This document shows, piece by piece, positions 34,501 to 46,900 of a stretch of 59,268 nt of DNA. A program made the translations under genes and the position numbers. The first letter of the stretch is position 1; each line of letters starts with the position of its first letter. The stretch lies in assembly GCF_000186865.1 (NCBI RefSeq), contig NW_008705595.1:71882-131149 (forward strand). Reading direction: 5' to 3'. Source of the stretch: Aureococcus anophagefferens (Eukaryota; Sar; Pelagophyceae; Pelagomonadales; Pelagomonadaceae). Under the pieces are notes generated by a model that did no database searches, had not been told where the DNA came from, and saw nothing but the letters and a program-made list of their open reading frames with translations.

Positions 34501-35696
34501 TCAGCCTAAGTTCAGACCTCGTTGGAGGCACGATTGACGCAGAAAAGTCTCTCTTCGAAAATGGGCTACACTCCCTTCGTGCTGTCGAGCTTATTGGCAA
34601 GGTCAATCAAGCCTACAGCGTTACCATGGGCGTCGCCCAACTTGCATCCGGAGATGACAGTTTTTCTGCAATTGTTGTCGCTCTCCGTGCAGCGATCGAT
34701 GCACGCAATTCTGCTGGCACAGAAACGATCCGTTTTGCCCACGTAGACCATGAAGCGTTGCAGCACATTGTGAATTCAAGACTAACAGGCGCCGAGGCGC
34801 CGGGCATCGCATCTCAGCGCCAGAGGTCCGCACTTGCGGAAGCAGCACGGGGTGTGATCTACATGATCCGTCGAGGTTTTTTCAAGTATCTGCGCATTCA
34901 GCACCGCGATGGCCTTTTTCGCTTCTTATTAAACACGCCCACGGTGATCGACCTAGAGCGCACAGTTGTCGTGCCCGGTACTCGTGTTCATTTCCAACAA
35001 ACCGACTATAATCGCCACTTTACAGTCCGTGAGATCATCCGTGACTCGGAACGTGGCTTCTACAATCTCGTTCACGAAACGGGTCTCGCACATCTCGAAC
35101 ACTACTTCAGAGTGATGTTTTTTGCTAGCCGTCTGGAAGCGCGTTTCGATGCCGAGCTTCTCGAAGGGGAAGCTTATGAAATGAGATGCAAAGTTGCGCA
35201 AATTACTGGCCCGCTTGTCGATGCCGAAGTTGCATTTTACTCACTGCGCAAGCTTCACGCCCATGCATTCATCGTCACTTGGCGGCTTATGCTTGTTGTA
35301 GACCCGGGGAAGAAAGTCATGTACGATTTTGAGCGCGGTGGTGCCTTCAGCAGCGGCAACTCAACCACCACCGTCGCGCTGGAGAAAATTCCGGATGTGC
35401 CACATGTACTAAATGAAACGCCCAAAAAGCCGGAGACTTGGTCATTGACTCGCCGTGGCAAATTCATCACCTCGGGGTCTATTGCCTTCTTTGGCATTCT
35501 GATCGGCCTCTATGCGATGGCTCCGGTTGCTGTTCGCATCTTAATTCCCCTGCCGCTTGTAGCCGCGGACGTTCTCCAGGATCTGAAACCGAGGGAAGCC
35601 ATCATCATCTTTGCTGCTGTTGGATTTTGGCTCAGGACTCACCCAGGGCGCAAGCCGCTTGATGGCCCCGTCGATATGCTTTTGCCTCATGGTTGA
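31555..35696 (+). CDS. Hybrid adenylation - PKS dehydratase - acyl carrier - hot-dog thioesterase - membrane protein
   Basis: About 1,356 residues from exons 31555-31745 and 31817-35696 (71-nt intron; donor tentative). Domains in order: (1) residues about 1-600, AMP-forming acyl-CoA synthetase of the acetyl/acetoacetyl-CoA type, with the P-loop FTSGSTGKPKGLVH (about 255), SYMLYGPVL, NSYWATEHGS, WRGDLARF, HGRRDEVINVMGVRL and the catalytic lysine motif PKTITGKTQRG; (2) about 660-900, a PKS-type double hot-dog dehydratase with its His motif HNVSGSPLLP (HxxxGxxxxP) and Asp motif DAALQ (DxxxQ), both intact; (3) about 940-1030, an acyl carrier with GLHSLRAVEL, where the usual Asp before the phosphopantetheine Ser is His; (4) about 1080-1220, a single hot-dog thioesterase with TDYNRHF; (5) one or two membrane helices at about 1280-1335. 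There is no ketosynthase, acyltransferase or ketoreductase. Likely it activates a carboxylic acid, holds it on the carrier, dehydrates a hydroxyacyl chain and releases it at a membrane. Substrate unknown. Confidence 0.85.
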
Positions 35697-36060
35697 ATGT
35701 GAGTCGCGCACCAATTGAGCAGTTTGCACAGCCATAAAAATATTGCTGCAGGCGTGTGTGGCAGGAATCAGGCGGGAGTGTAGCCTGCAAATATGGCGCG
35801 GGCTTCATGCGCCTGCCGGTTCCAAATGGCGCATGGCACGTTTAACGTGCGCCAAGATCGAAGCGGGAAATTCGATGCGACCTGGCTTGGTTCCGGCGCC
35901 TAGGTAAACCCCCTGGCTCTTGGCGTCGTTCGGGGACGTTGTGGGTTCCTTGTGGACATGAGAAACCCGGACACGAGAAACCCAACGAAGCTGAGTTTGC
36001 GACCGCCCACCTCTTAGTCGCCCTTAAGTGCCCCGCGCCTCGATTTCCCCGAACGCGGGA

Positions 36061-36185
36061 AATTCGACGCTTTCTAGTTCGGGCCCCGCCCGCCCCCCCG
36101 GCGCCTGAGTAAAGCTGGAGTAAAGCCCGCAAGTAAAGCCCCCAGCTGCCGACCCAAAACTCTCGGGGGCGCTTCGGGTTCATTG
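36061..36185 (-). repeat. GC-rich dispersed repeat, inverted relative of 18005-18135
   Basis: In reverse complement: CGAAGCGCCCCCGAGAGTTT, GGGTCGGCAGCTGGGGGCTT, TACTCAGGCGCCGGGG and GCGTCGAATTTCCCGCGTTC, closely matching the order at 18025-18130. A short TTTACT... duplication is unique to this copy. Confidence 0.75.
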
Positions 36186-36496
36186 GGGTCCCGTCCGCTG
36201 GTCCCGTCCGGCCCAGGGGGGGGTTGCCGGGCGGGCCGGGGACGTGGCCGGGGACCGCGGCACGCACCGTCGCGCAGGGGCCCCTTAGGAGTGATGATTC
36301 TCTTCCCACCGAGAGAATGAAGCTGTGCCTGTTGCACTTGAGAATGAGAGTGGCAAACAGGCTAATTATGTTAGTGGTTTGGCAGATCCAGGAGAGGCAT
36401 ATAGGGGACAAACGCCAATGCGACGCTGCGATAGAGGCGCTTGAGGCTGTCATAACGCAGGGTTTAGGATCAGTCAAGGGCGGTGGCTGGAAGTTT

Positions 36497-37349
36497 CCGT
36501 CCACTTGGCCTTTCGTATCTCCCACTAGCCTGAGCTAAAGGAAGCAAGTAAGATCCTCCCTCGAGGGGAGGTTGAGCTCAGTTTCAATTAAATATGCCAG
36601 GATGAAGGCCGACGGACCGCGCTTGGATGGCGCAGCCACCTCAGCGGGGATGGAGGAGGGTAGGGCAGGGCGGGTGCTTCATCTGTGCCGAAGGAGCTGG
36701 GTGACAGTCCCCGCCAATGCTCGTCCGGCTGGGTAACCCGCACAAACGCCTGCGGTTGGTGGAGGCGAGCCTCCAACCGGTCGTCCCGGATACAATAACC
36801 TGGTCCGACCGGGGGCTCCCCCCAAGCCCTGACGGAGGGCAAGGGGAAATGAATGCTATAGCAAGACAGTGGGCAAGGCTTGACCTTGACCACATGAGAC
36901 TCAGCATCTGGTTCTGTGACTCGGGTTCAAGGGGCTCCTTTTTGCGATCCTCCTCGATTATCTCGTCATTGAGTCTGCTCAAATAACGGTGAAACCTCTC
37001 CTCAGAAAACTCTGATTTATCAGAATCATCATACGGTAGTAATTCAAACATCAGAGCCAAGAGTGTGTTTTCATGGATAGGCGCCGGCGGGATGGCGCCG
37101 CCTGACAACATACCCATAGCCATATCACAGATCTCCAATTTCAAATGCTCAAGCAATTTATCATTCAATCCCAACCCCTGGTTGCCAGCAGAAACCATGA
37201 CACCCAAAAAATATAAGCCGCGCCACCCCGGACCCCGGGGAAACGGCGAGCTGGGAGAGGACCACCACAACCAGCAGTTTTATTTAGCTGGATGATGATA
37301 GGTGGTCTAAACTCACTAACTCGTTACCGGAAACATATTGTACTGCCGT
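36497..37349 (-). mobile_element. Longer copy of the 20302-20661 element, with an internal ORF
   Basis: On the minus strand it begins TTTACGGCAGTACAATATGT (from about 37349) and ends CAAGTGGACGG at about 36497. The middle, missing from the copy at 20302, carries an open frame (37270-36641, 209 codons) whose centre reads LNDKLLEHLKLEICDMAMGM and SEERFHRYLSRLNDEIIEED. I recognise no transposase or reverse transcriptase. Terminal inverted repeats and target-site duplications are not obvious, so the class is undetermined. Confidence 0.55.
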
Positions 37350-37517
37350 AAATGCAATTTAAGGTGGTTGATGGCAATTACCTCTGGGTGGCCCTGACGG
37401 GACGGATGATGCTAGATACTAGTAGGGGCGGATGATATTAACCCCTAAGTCTCTCAGCAGCATCTGCTCTGATTTCCCTTCATCGCTGCCCTAAGACTTC
37501 GCTTGTTCATATGCTAG

Positions 37518-39742
37518 TCAGTACTGCGCTGCTGGGGCGTCCTTGGCAATACCTGATCGTGGCATATACATCTTTGACTCTTTATCACGAATCGATGTAC
37601 CAAAACGAAACTTTGGAGCATTCTTTTTCGTGGAGGAAAGCTGGCGCCCAACAGCCGCGATTCCCAGATCTGAGTTTTCAAAATAGACTGGACCAGGCGT
37701 TTCATTGGCCTTGGGCGTGTTGTACGGAATGTGCGGGGGGATGTCATTTGGAACGTACCTGGGCGTTGCATATTGCCATGGCACCAAACTTCAATTAGAC
37801 ACAATGCTGCTCGCTGAAAATCAATGTGCCGGCGTTCAGCGCTTCCAAAGCCAATTATTGGGGCGGTTGCACACATTGACGAAGCTTGCTCGCCAACAGC
37901 ATCAACCCCCCCATATTGTGCTGGTCCCACCATGCATGACTGCTGCAGGAGCTTGTTTCGCCCAACATTCTTGCCTCCAAAACTGAAGTTAGGAGGCGCG
38001 TCCCAATTTGAGACTGCGTCCTTAGCCATGTCTTGAAGTGCCGTAACGGGCCCTGGCGAACTTCGACCAGACATTTCCTTATTGAGATCCCCGGTATAGT
38101 AACACTTCGCACGAGTCTGTCTGTTTCCAGAGCCAAAACTAAAGGCTGGTGCCGTAGAACGTGTCGGGACATCACCAAACTTCAAACCAAAACCTTCGGC
38201 TAATCCGATCGTAGAAGTTGCCGGTGAGCGAATGCGCCCGCTTTGAGGTGATTCACTCGACGCGTCCACCCCTGGACTGGCTTCCAAACTGTCCAGTCGA
38301 CCGAAGGCTGTCTCCGACAGCAAAGCCTCCATACGATGTTCAAGCCGGATGTTATAAGATCCAGGGCCGGGGTGTTTCTCCTGAGAGAGTTTCGCCGCTA
38401 GTTGGTCGCTTACGCGTGGAAAGGAGTATGCTGGAGCCTACTGAGAATCTTAGCAGAGGTACACATGTGTCATGACTCACTGTGGTGCCAAGTGTCTCCG
38501 GAATATCATACACGGGTCCTGGTGTTGCCGAAGAGCGCACCATAGGCTTGTGGGGAATGTAAACGCGTTCAGAAAATCTGCCATCACGACCAAATGAGAA
38601 TGTCGGGGCCTAAGTAGCTATCGTCGTAAAGATCAAAAGAAGCCGATGATACCTTAACAAATTCGTTTGCTCGTGGCATGTCGGCCCCGTCTAGAGTCGG
38701 CTGATAAATAGCCATTTGCATGGGGGTGGAATGCACCTACAATGAGGAACTGTCATTTCAAGGAAAGAAGCGCCGAGACTGACATGACCGTGCAACCACG
38801 TATACTTCAATGGCTTGGGCGGGGGAGTCGTCTGTGGCCGGGATTCGCTGGAGTTCCCTGCAGCTTCTCGCGCATGAACCTATGCACCACAAAGTTGTTG
38901 CATTGACTTGAAAATGAAGTCTCCGACATCAGATGTCTGTGGCCGATCTTGGGCTATTGGATGTTGACTTTGCTGTGCGTGCTTGAAGGTTTGACCACGA
39001 TGCAGGCGTGCGGATGAGCCTCGATCGCCAGCCCCAAAAGAGAATGCCGCAGAGGACGGTCTTGTAGCAGCATTGCCGAGTGATGACACAGGGCTCGTAT
39101 ATTGTGGGAAATGTCCATCCGCGGGAGGATAAATCGGCATGCCAGGGCCCGGATATTGACGATCAAGGTACTGCGGTTTACGCTGGGAAGATCCAAATGA
39201 CGAGTATCGTAGCGTCTTTGTCGAGCAGTGATCATATTCACCAGGGCCAGGTGAGGACGCAATACGAGGAACTCGACGTCCTGTTTGTTGAATGCCACGT
39301 TGCTTCCCGAAAGCCTACTTGACAAGTATCATTAGTGAGGCTCGCATGATACCCAGATATTCGAACGCCGACTCGGGCAAAGCTTGAGGTCTGACCAAAT
39401 GTTGGGGTATTCCCAATTGTGCTCTTGATGTTATAGCATCCTGGTCCTGGCCTGGATAACCTGATTCATAAGGAAGTGCAAAGAGGCAATAATACGCGGG
39501 GGTATTGCGAACAAACAAAATCGAGAGTCGCCGTGCCCGCGAACACCCTCGACGCCTGCGAGCGGTCTGTGACCGGAAACTTCGATATAGCTGCGGATTT
39601 GTGCCGAGAATTCAATTGCCTGCCCGTAGAACCCCGGGCACTGTACGCCCCGGGGCCTGGAACGAAAAGAGTCTTCGCGCAGCGAATAGGATCGCGACTT
39701 ACACCCCGACCGCCAAACGAAAAGCTCGGGGACGACGACATC
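37518..39742 (-). CDS. SHIPPO/STPGR-repeat protein (ODF3/CIMAP-like)
   Basis: A microtubule-associated protein of the outer-dense-fibre-3 type, seen along ciliary and flagellar microtubules. The family's PGPGxY repeats with a following SFGxR-like phrase are plain: SPSFSFGGRG and VPGPGAYSARG at the start, then RPGPGCYNIK, SPGPGEYD, YPGPGMPIY, SAAFSFGAGDR, APTFSFGRDGR, TPGPVYDIPETLG, HPGPGSYNIR, APAFSFGSGNR, PPNFSFGGKNVGR, GPAQYGGV, IIGFGSAERR, TPGPVYFENSD and APKFRFGTSIRD. Exons were stitched on the minus strand from ATG 39742; solid introns include 37759-37802 (44 nt) and those just before APTFSFG and APAYSFP (both about 43 nt). The join between the first two exons (39440-39560) and the one before AFGKQRG are not certain. 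About eight short introns make this the most intron-dense gene here. Confidence 0.85.
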
Positions 39743-40930
39743 TCTCGCGCTACTACTATTACAGAAATCAAGCACTTTTTTGCTTGATGTCCCAATCACT
39801 GAATCCGGAAAATGACGCGCCGAAGGATCTGAACTGAGCACCGGGGGTCTGGGAAGAGAAGAACTCTCAGAACCACCCACCTTGCTGATGTGGGCCCATG
39901 ACCTGTAATAACAGGTCAAGGGCAGTCTTGGTGGGTGCTGGAGCAGACTTAAGAAGGAGGCTACTCTAGTGAGACTCCGAGTCGGCACGGCAGCGCACAG
40001 GTGAAGTAGGCGGGCCCGGGACCGTAGATAGCAGGGTGCTACAGTGGCTGTGGCTAGGTAGGGTGTCTTGTTATATGTGGGCCATAAACGTTATTCCAAG
40101 AGGGGGGACAGGGGGGGACACCCAGGACATCGAGGGTTTGCTTCAATGCGGGGTATCTAGGTAGAGTAGCGCACTGGGCTGGTTGTAGTATCTTAAGGTA
40201 GAGTCAAGGATACATACTTTGCAAGCGCCTGCACCAGGAGGCGGGGTCTCCGCTGCGGAGGAGACTACTTCGTGCCTGTCGTCCGGGCTCTTGGGCCTTC
40301 TACGGGTCTCCCTCCCAGAGAACCACTTTGGAGCCGCCTCAGGAGACATGGCTAGGAAAATCTCTTTGCGGCTTTGTGCTACAGCTTCTTTGTCAGAAAA
40401 TCAAGGTAAAATTCTTCATGGTAAAATCGAGCCGCGCTGACTAAGCCTGAGCTATCAAAAGAGGGGGTGTACCGAAGACTCACCGAAGAGTTCACCGAAG
40501 GGCATGGCCGAGGGCCGGACCCACAACCCCCGGCCCAAGATCACGCGAGATGGAGTGTCGCGTTGGCGGTACAGGCAGTCTCCAAGCACGAGCCCATCAC
40601 CACACTGCGGTATTGGTACCGACCGCCACACGAGGTCAGTACCCGCAGTGTCGCCGACAGCCCCTCTGTTACAAAAAGCAACCCGGGCCAGGCAACTGTG
40701 TACGCAAGCGTGTCACCCACCATGTACGGCACACCCGGAAACATGAATGTGACGGTATGATATCGGCCTCAGTCGTCGAGCTGGGAGAGCATGGCCACCC
40801 CACGTTGTACCCAATGCGCCTCGGGAATGGCGGACGGAACGAGGATGTCCAGGATGAAGTTGGTAGAGTGGCCTACGATAGAAACACTCAGAAGTCAAAC
40901 CCTGTGTGGCTAAACGCGCTGACCCCCTAG
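39743..40930. other. Intergenic with a dispersed repeat
   Basis: 39910-40003 is the partner of 26292-26385. 40090-40930 has short overlapping ORFs but none with a recognisable motif. Confidence 0.55.
39910..40003 (+). repeat. Dispersed repeat, relative of 26292-26385
   Basis: Same core words as the 26292 copy (CAGGT.AAGGGC.GTCT, then GACTTAAGAAGGAGGCTACTCT), direct orientation. It starts about 170 bp upstream of the SHIPPO gene's ATG. Confidence 0.75.
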
Positions 40931-43900
40931 TCAGTCAAGTTTTGATTCTCGACGCGGATCGCGGCCAGTCGTCGCTAGAATGCCGCGGCGGTCTGCAGTC
41001 TTGTAGACGGGACACTTGTAGCCCGGCGGATGATCGATATCAACAGACTTCTTCGGTTGGAACCAGATGAGCGGTGCTGGCGAATATAGCACCTTGGGCT
41101 CCGATTCTGCCAGTAGGTTGGTCTGGTGACACCAGCGAGCACCTTCAAAGAAAAGCCCGTAGCAGTAGACGCCGAGGCTTGGCGGATTGGAGTACTTCGG
41201 TTTCGGTAGCATCTCGAATTGAAGCCCTATAGCATCAATTGGAATTGTTTTACTACGCGCATAGTTTTGTTTTGATGCAGTCATGAAGGCGTGCTGGAAA
41301 AAGAAGGCAGAAAGCCAATAAGTTGGAGGTGGTTTGTCGTGGACCCAGTTGCCAGCAAAGGACAGTCGAGCAAGAAGGTCCTGAACATAGCCCGCGAGCG
41401 GTTTGAAGGATGGATAGGATTTGGACTTCCATAGGATGGGAATCGTGCCGTATATCAAGGACTCGCCGAGTTTCTCGAGAGCCGAGGACATCACCACAAT
41501 TCCCTTAACGGCTTTAAGGACTGACCTCAGTGAGGATTTAATGAGATTTGTCAGATTGTTAAATTTCGCGAGCTCCTGACAGAGCACAGTATTCATAGAC
41601 TCAGACCATGTGACTGGGTATTTGACCTGGGCCGCTTCCATGTCGAAAGCGTCTGGGAGTTTGTGTAAGATATCGTTAGCCGTGGATAATATTTGGTCAT
41701 CCGTCGAGGTACCCTCGCCGCCACCTTCACCACCTCCCTCGGTCAGAAGGATAGCCGTAAAAAGGTCACTAGTTTCTTTCGTATCCTTTGTTATCATCGC
41801 GTTCTCGTGAAAACCAAAAATCTCTGGTTCTGCAACCAAAGGTAGATCGCTTATGACACTGAGGAATTCCGGGTGTGTAGACGCGCCGGGCATCCTATAA
41901 ATGCCACTATCGCTCAGGTTGGCACCAGTTTCCAGAACTTCGTCACAAAAAAAACGATCAAGAATGCAGTTGAGTGTCCTACGGTCCTTGCCGTCGGTAA
42001 CACGGCCCCCGTAATTGCACTCGCCGATGCAGTACTTGAGTGCCTTAAAGGGGACCTCTTCGTTCTCATCGAGAAACATAGCAAGTTGCTGCATTGAAAT
42101 GAGCAGATCAGACTCGTTAAATCCATAGGCAATGTTCCACCCAAGAGGGCCAAACAATCGCCGCTCTTGAAGAAGCGCATGAAATACACACAGGGCATAA
42201 GAGAGCTTTCGGAAAGGCCCCGGCTTATTGCACGTGTCAAGATAGTTGGCGTCTGAAAGAGGTGCGTTTGAATACGAGCCAATTAGGTTGGCCCTTAGCC
42301 CTTTGGGAGGTTCGATGGTCATTTTGATTCCATTCTGCAGAACCGAGACAGGGAAGATCGGTGACGGGTATGTCGTGCACCACAGTCGGAAGTCCTTGTC
42401 CGTCGAATCGGGCTTGAGTGATTCGCAGATCTGCTCGAGACGTGACATGAAGCTTGGCGCCAAGTGACCTACGAAAGCGCGGGTTCGAGGTGTTCGATGG
42501 GACCAAGATTCATGGAAAGATTCACTCGGGAGGGGAGAACCGTGCGAAACGCCGCTCGACGCACAGTTTTGCAAAACAACCCAGGATCCATCTTTTGTCG
42601 AATTTGCAATCAGCTTGTCAGCAAGCGGTCCTTGACCTTGGCCCAAAGACATGGGCGATACACGACGGTTCAGCTGTTGCGCCGCCTGGAGGACTGCACC
42701 CATCGGGTCCGACCCAGGTGAGAGCACAAAGACCAAGGGAGTCGTGCAAACGGATTCGTCGTAGCATGCCTGGAGGTCAAATGGAGGCGGACGCACAAAA
42801 ATTTCTCCCATGGTCTCGATGACAAATTTCTGAACTGCAAGAACTACTTTGTCCGGGCGGATGCACCTTAGCGCGCACAGTCTACGCAATCCCTTAAGCT
42901 TGGCATCCCATTGGCCAGGAAGGGGCATCTCGTGTGGACTAACCGAATCGTATATTGCTTGCCAAGACCCTCGTTGAATTTTGAACTTATCACGAAGGTC
43001 CGAGAAGGCGGGCAACTCCGACAAAAGACAGACCTCATTCCATTGCTTCTGCAAGAGCCAATCGGGACAGGGGTTTGCATGCGGATTATCTAGGGCGACA
43101 CCGCCAGTCAACAAAAATAGCCATTCGGCGGAATCAAAGCTGCCTCCTCTCTTCGATGCAAGTTTGCGAATCGTCAGAACGAAAGAAAACAGCAACTTGT
43201 CTTTCTCTAGAAGAGATCGACACACATTCTTGTAAAGAGAATATTCGAAATGAATGCTCAGATTTCTGAGGCGAGATGCGATGTCGTTCGAGGGCTCTGA
43301 CTTCTGGATGCTGGACACAAACAGGTTGATGAACCACGGCAGCGAGTACGAATAGGTCGGCTCGATATTATTTAAATCGGAGATACAAAAGAACAAAACT
43401 TGCGTGTCATACGCGACAGACCGATAGCCTGATCTGACTTCATCAATTTCCTTCTCTGTCTTCTCTGCGACCGCTTGCTTCTGCTTGATCTCGTCTGAGG
43501 TCACTTTAGATTTACCCAGGGTAGTAATAGCCTTCTCGTCTTCGAGTATGTTCCCTTCCGAGCTCAGAATTTCCAGGATTTGATCTTCTATGTCTTTTAG
43601 CTTTCTCGCGTTTGACGCACCTTCGAGGACGAGCTCGTTCTTTCTTTTCTCTAAATCTGCTCGTTCTTGGGAGACTACAACGCCCAATAACTGGTCAGAT
43701 AAGCCAACGGGAGTAATCATAAAATTGAGTAGAGTCACCTTCACGGAAGTCTCTGGTAAGTAATGTGGATTCCGCAATTTCGTTGTCATGTAGAAACGGA
43801 ACTGGTCGCTGTATTGGACCGTGGAATCGCCGAGTCGTATCATGTCGAGACCTCCCGACTTGAAGACCTGCTTCAGGAGAAGAGGCTCGAGAGTCGGGTC

Positions 43901-46900
43901 TAGCTCCTCGCCAACGTTTTCAAGTAAGACAGGCTGTCCAAAATTGATTGCATTTTCGAGCGTGCGCATGTAGTCGTCTGTCAGCTTGAGGACATGAACA
44001 CCATTTTGCTTCTCCATATTTCGCACCCATTTATTTGCCTGACCTTGTGGATCGATCATGAGGGGCCACCTTCTAGAGTTAAAGATGATGATTCCATTGT
44101 CAATTGAAAAATTGTCCGTTGGAAGGCCTTCAATATTCCATTGGCGGATTTGCACTGGATTCCCAAGTGTACCCGCGAGTGTCGGGGTCCCAGAGCAGGG
44201 AATTGACTGCGCGAGGCAGTGTGCAACCCACTCCTGCATTTGGGAGTCACGGTAGGTCGAAGTGAAAGGACCCAAATAAGCCATGAGCCCAGCAGACACC
44301 AAAACATCACCGGTAAGATTCTCATATGCGGCTCCAAGGGCACGAGTAAATCCGGTCCATTTCAGCTTCTCGCCACCCAAATCGCCGATTAGCTGTTTTG
44401 CCCTGACTAGCTTTTTCCCACAGAGGTCGACCTGGGCGGCAAGCTCTTCCTTTTTGCGTTTGCTTTGAGCTAGTTTGGCCTGCAGTGCCGATAAGTTGTC
44501 TTGAGTCTGCTGCAGGCTCGCCTTTTTTTTATTGAGAGCGGCCATGGTGACTGCCAGCGACTTTTGAGCCAACTCTAGCGCTTCCTTTTTGGGGCCGACG
44601 ACCTTGGCAACGCGGTCGTACGTATCCATCGCATAGCACCACTTGCACAGGCCTGCCGCTGCTGACGAAGCCTTTTTCGCATTTTCAGGTGTGAAAGCTG
44701 GATCTTGTTTGTACTTGGTGCGAATTTCCTTCATGACCTTGATAGGGATGTTGTCCTTGTCGTAGTTTTTTAACTTAGGAATGAATCCCTTGTCATTTAG
44801 CATCTTCTGCGAAGTTGGCCAGAAGTCCCAAACCTTTTTCGTCGGGTCATCAGGGTCTGGAACCTTTACTGGCTTCTCACCAAGCATGACACAGATGGCC
44901 TCAGCAACCAGCTTGACAGTAGCCGGCGGCTTGGCCAGCTTGCGGACTTCATCGATATCTGCTGGCTTGATAGTGTCCAGCGCCTTCAAGGCATCATTGA
45001 GGGCCGGAATTGCCTCGTCCAGGTCTGCTTGCACCTCGTCGACTTGCTTCTGGACTTTGTCCGCCTCCTTCTGGGCAACGGCCGCTTCCTTTCCAACGGT
45101 TTCCTCCTCTTTTCGTACACCAGGGAGCTTGTCTTCAATCTCCGACATCAGAGCATCAGTATCCTTCTGTGATTGCCTGAGGACTGGCTGCAGATCAGTC
45201 AGTTCCTTTTGCATCCCGCCGACTGATTCTTCTGCGGCCGCGAGCTGCTCGAGTCCATTCTGATAGCGATCTTTTTCCTTCTTGACCGCCAAACGGCGTT
45301 TGCCAAGCGCGGCTTTGAATGCCAATATCAATTCGAGGTAGCTAGTTGGAGTGACGTAATTGATCCGACCCGCTTTGGCCTGGAACCTCGCGGAAAGAGC
45401 GCGCACGGCATCATGAAAATGCTGACAAGTCGAAGTGATCGCTGGTCGTATCGACTCTTCGAGCTCAACGTCACTTAAAAACTTCTTTGCGACGGCAACG
45501 AGCGCATCACCAGGCCAGGCTGTAAACCAGTCTATTGCACCTAAAAGAAGAAGTCCATGACGCTTTTTAAAAGACGCTGTGTGCCCGACAATTTCCTTGG
45601 ATGGACGGGAGCGACGCCTTTGTGACGACACCATTCTCGCGACGAACGCGGCGAACGATAACGAAGCCCGATGGCATCTGGGCGCACCAGGTATGTCCAG
45701 CGTACCACACTTTGCGAATATCTTTCCCAGCACGCAACATGGGCTGACACTGTTTTCCATCAAAGAAGCGCACCTCCCAGCACGAGCAGCTTGAAGAAGT
45801 CTCGAGCGTTTCATCTGGATTCTGATACAAGTTGGCACCATGATACCAACAGTGTGCCTTTCTTGGTAAGAAGTGTGCACTGTATCCGGCATGGAACATC
45901 AGGTGCATAAGTTGATCGCGAAGACGAATAGATGATGTCAAAATTGCGGGTTGTCGTGTTGCTTCATTAGGTCCATCAGCACGTTGGCGACCTAAAATGA
46001 TGGAACGAGCGCATTTTTTGTTTAGATGGAGCGCCCACCAGAAGAGCCCTTTCGTGGATCTCCCCTCGCGAGCAGGCTGTTCCATGGCCTGCCAGATCTG
46101 CACGTGAGCTCGACCGGGTCTACGAAACGGGCCACGCAGTGGTCTCATCCCTTGATCCGACAGCGCAGAGGCAAGCGGCGACCTCGAAGCCAAGATACTT
46201 GGATGTTCATGACCGATGACGTCCTCCAACCCAGTTATCTGATCGTGTGAGGATAGGCCCTCGAAGAACGTGTTTGCGCTGCTGTGGACTTTCTTCCGCC
46301 TGAATCGTGCCATGCCGCCGGAGCTTGCGGCGCTTTTTGAAGGGGCAAAGTCGTTGATGTCTGTGCGCACGAAAGCCTTTCGATTGACATAGTCCTCCAG
46401 CGAGCATTGAAATGATAGCCCCTCGCGTTCAAAAGACGACGGTTTGAGACAGACAGACATGGCCTTTTTATTACTTATGGCAGCAGCCAGGTTCAGGGTG
46501 CTAGGCGACCCGTCCTTTTCTGTATCTGAACTAAGCCGAGCGTCGGATGTTTCAGCCAAGGACGGTCGTGGTTCACTGCAGCTGGAGTCATTCAGCACGG
46601 TGTTGAGCTCATTGGGAAAGTGAGACCCCGACGGGCATCCTGCAAATAGCGACAGTGACATCCACGGCGGATAAGGCTGCGGTCCATGTATCTGCGCAGG
46701 TTCGGAGGTCAGACTCGGAACCGACTGCGACCCCTTCCGGCTGTCGTCCTTCTGTGCTTTTATTGCATCCCCATGCAAAACAACTTGCTCGCGAGTTGCG
46801 CGCTTGAGATAATACTCTGCAGAGAATAAATCAACCCAATTAAGATCTACGATCGAGACCACCAAAGTTTTCTCATCCTCAATTAGAAATGCGTGCTCGA

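Larger units (their letters stand above)
35697..37517. other. Intergenic: GC-rich dispersed repeat and long element copy
   Basis: 35860-36250 is the GC-rich family with GCGGGAAATTCGA motifs (at 35865 and 36056), matching 17990-18240 inverted and parts of 9280-9460. 36497-37349 is the long copy of the element at 20302-20661. 37350-37517 shows nothing recognisable. Confidence 0.65.

Noticed and set aside
36588..36893. Conserved small protein, because the same text appears at 20385-20570
   Set aside because: Both are translations of one dispersed element; identity is at DNA level and extends beyond the ORFs.
45541..45892. First 110 residues of the ORF starting at 45892 as a dynein N-terminal extension
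   Set aside because: They are the intein exon and an intron read in the wrong frame; real dynein coding resumes at 45540 with CAIDWF.
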